From NCBI RefSeq assembly GCF_014203045.1, contig NZ_JACHIF010000007.1, forward strand, positions 277,037 to 341,036: 64,000 bases of DNA, written 5' to 3'. Shown piece by piece: positions 63,789 through 64,000 of this stretch (the stretch's first letter is position 1; each line of letters starts with the position of its first letter). Both the position numbers and the translations under genes were made by a program. Origin of the DNA: Prosthecobacter dejongeii (lineage in GTDB: Bacteria; Verrucomicrobiota; Verrucomicrobiia; Verrucomicrobiales; Verrucomicrobiaceae). The notes beneath the pieces are model-generated. The model worked only from the letters and a program-made list of their open reading frames with translations. It was not told where the DNA came from and ran no database searches.

Positions 63789-64000
63789 TCATGTCCAAAA
63801 GTTCGAAGGCATTTGGACTGCCGAAAGGTTCGAAGAATCAGCGAGAAGATTCTGCCACCAGTACAACTTGGTGCAACTGTCAAAATAAGAAATCGTCAAC
63901 ATTTAACATTACATACATCCGATTTTAATATCTTGACATCGTGATTCCTTGGAAATTCAAGGTTTCCAGAGCCTATATTGAGCTTGAACGATGTACTTTA

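Noticed and set aside
1..64000. CRISPR array or CRISPR-associated genes
   Set aside because: No regularly spaced direct repeats with unique spacers were found; the repeats at 28.5 and 60-62 kb are irregular and too few.
1..64000. Ribosomal RNA, replication origin or complete insertion sequence
   Set aside because: No 16S/23S/5S-like conserved stretches, no DnaA-box cluster and no transposase gene were recognised.

Overview
The window looks like a piece of a Verrucomicrobia chromosome, probably of the Prosthecobacter/Verrucomicrobium type. The evidence is a tandem set of Tat-exported DUF1501 proteins followed by a DUF1549/DUF1553 protein and a WD40/Planctomycete-type cytochrome (PSCyt1) protein, more PSCyt1 cytochromes fused to other domains, a ThuA-domain protein, a GxxExxY cassette, and protein-coding starts that mostly lack a Shine-Dalgarno sequence. 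These assignments come from reading protein motifs by eye; no database search was run.

Layout. 1-9.2 kb: the end of an alpha/beta hydrolase, thrS, a low-molecular-weight phosphatase, a XylF-like sugar-binding protein, then (minus strand) a C39-like membrane protein and a TlpA-like thioredoxin, then mnmA, a small membrane ORF and uvrC (minus). 9.4-13.4 kb: a likely operon of a YdeP/FdhF-like molybdopterin oxidoreductase, an exported dienelactone hydrolase and a TraB/GumN-like protein. A tRNA-Leu with anticodon AAG follows at 13.5 kb. 13.7-24.8 kb: a long plus-strand operon with three DUF1501 proteins, a DUF1549/DUF1553 protein, a large exported protein and a WD40/coiled-coil/cytochrome protein. 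24.9-27.3 kb: a von Willebrand A membrane protein on the minus strand.

27.5-36.9 kb: pheS and pheT separated by a GxxExxY gene flanked by inverted repeats; prfB (minus) with an intact programmed +1 frameshift; a metallo-beta-lactamase-fold hydrolase; typA; and a XylH-like sugar permease behind a long hairpin. 37.1-46.3 kb: two membrane or exported cytochrome proteins (one with a duplicated leucine-rich-repeat domain around the haem site), a lipoprotein, the ResB and CcsA cytochrome c maturation proteins, an HTH-MBL fusion and a ThuA protein. 46.3-54.9 kb: a minus-strand RND efflux block (outer-membrane factor, pump, adaptor, TetR regulator), an MFS transporter and a SnoaL-like protein.

55.0-59.7 kb: a small regulon-like cluster with a DUF3817 protein, a six-TM membrane protein, a winged-helix regulator, an IspH-type reductase, a ferritin-like diiron protein and an OprB-type porin. 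Three copies of a 17-bp palindrome (ACTTTG-N5-CAAAGT) sit in front of the membrane-protein/regulator pair and in front of ispH. This is the best candidate in the window for an undescribed functional unit. 59.7-62.9 kb is almost gene-free and consists of degenerate dispersed repeats around one small membrane ORF. The last kilobase is AT-rich and carries an accessory gene of unknown function with a strong terminator-like hairpin in its leader.
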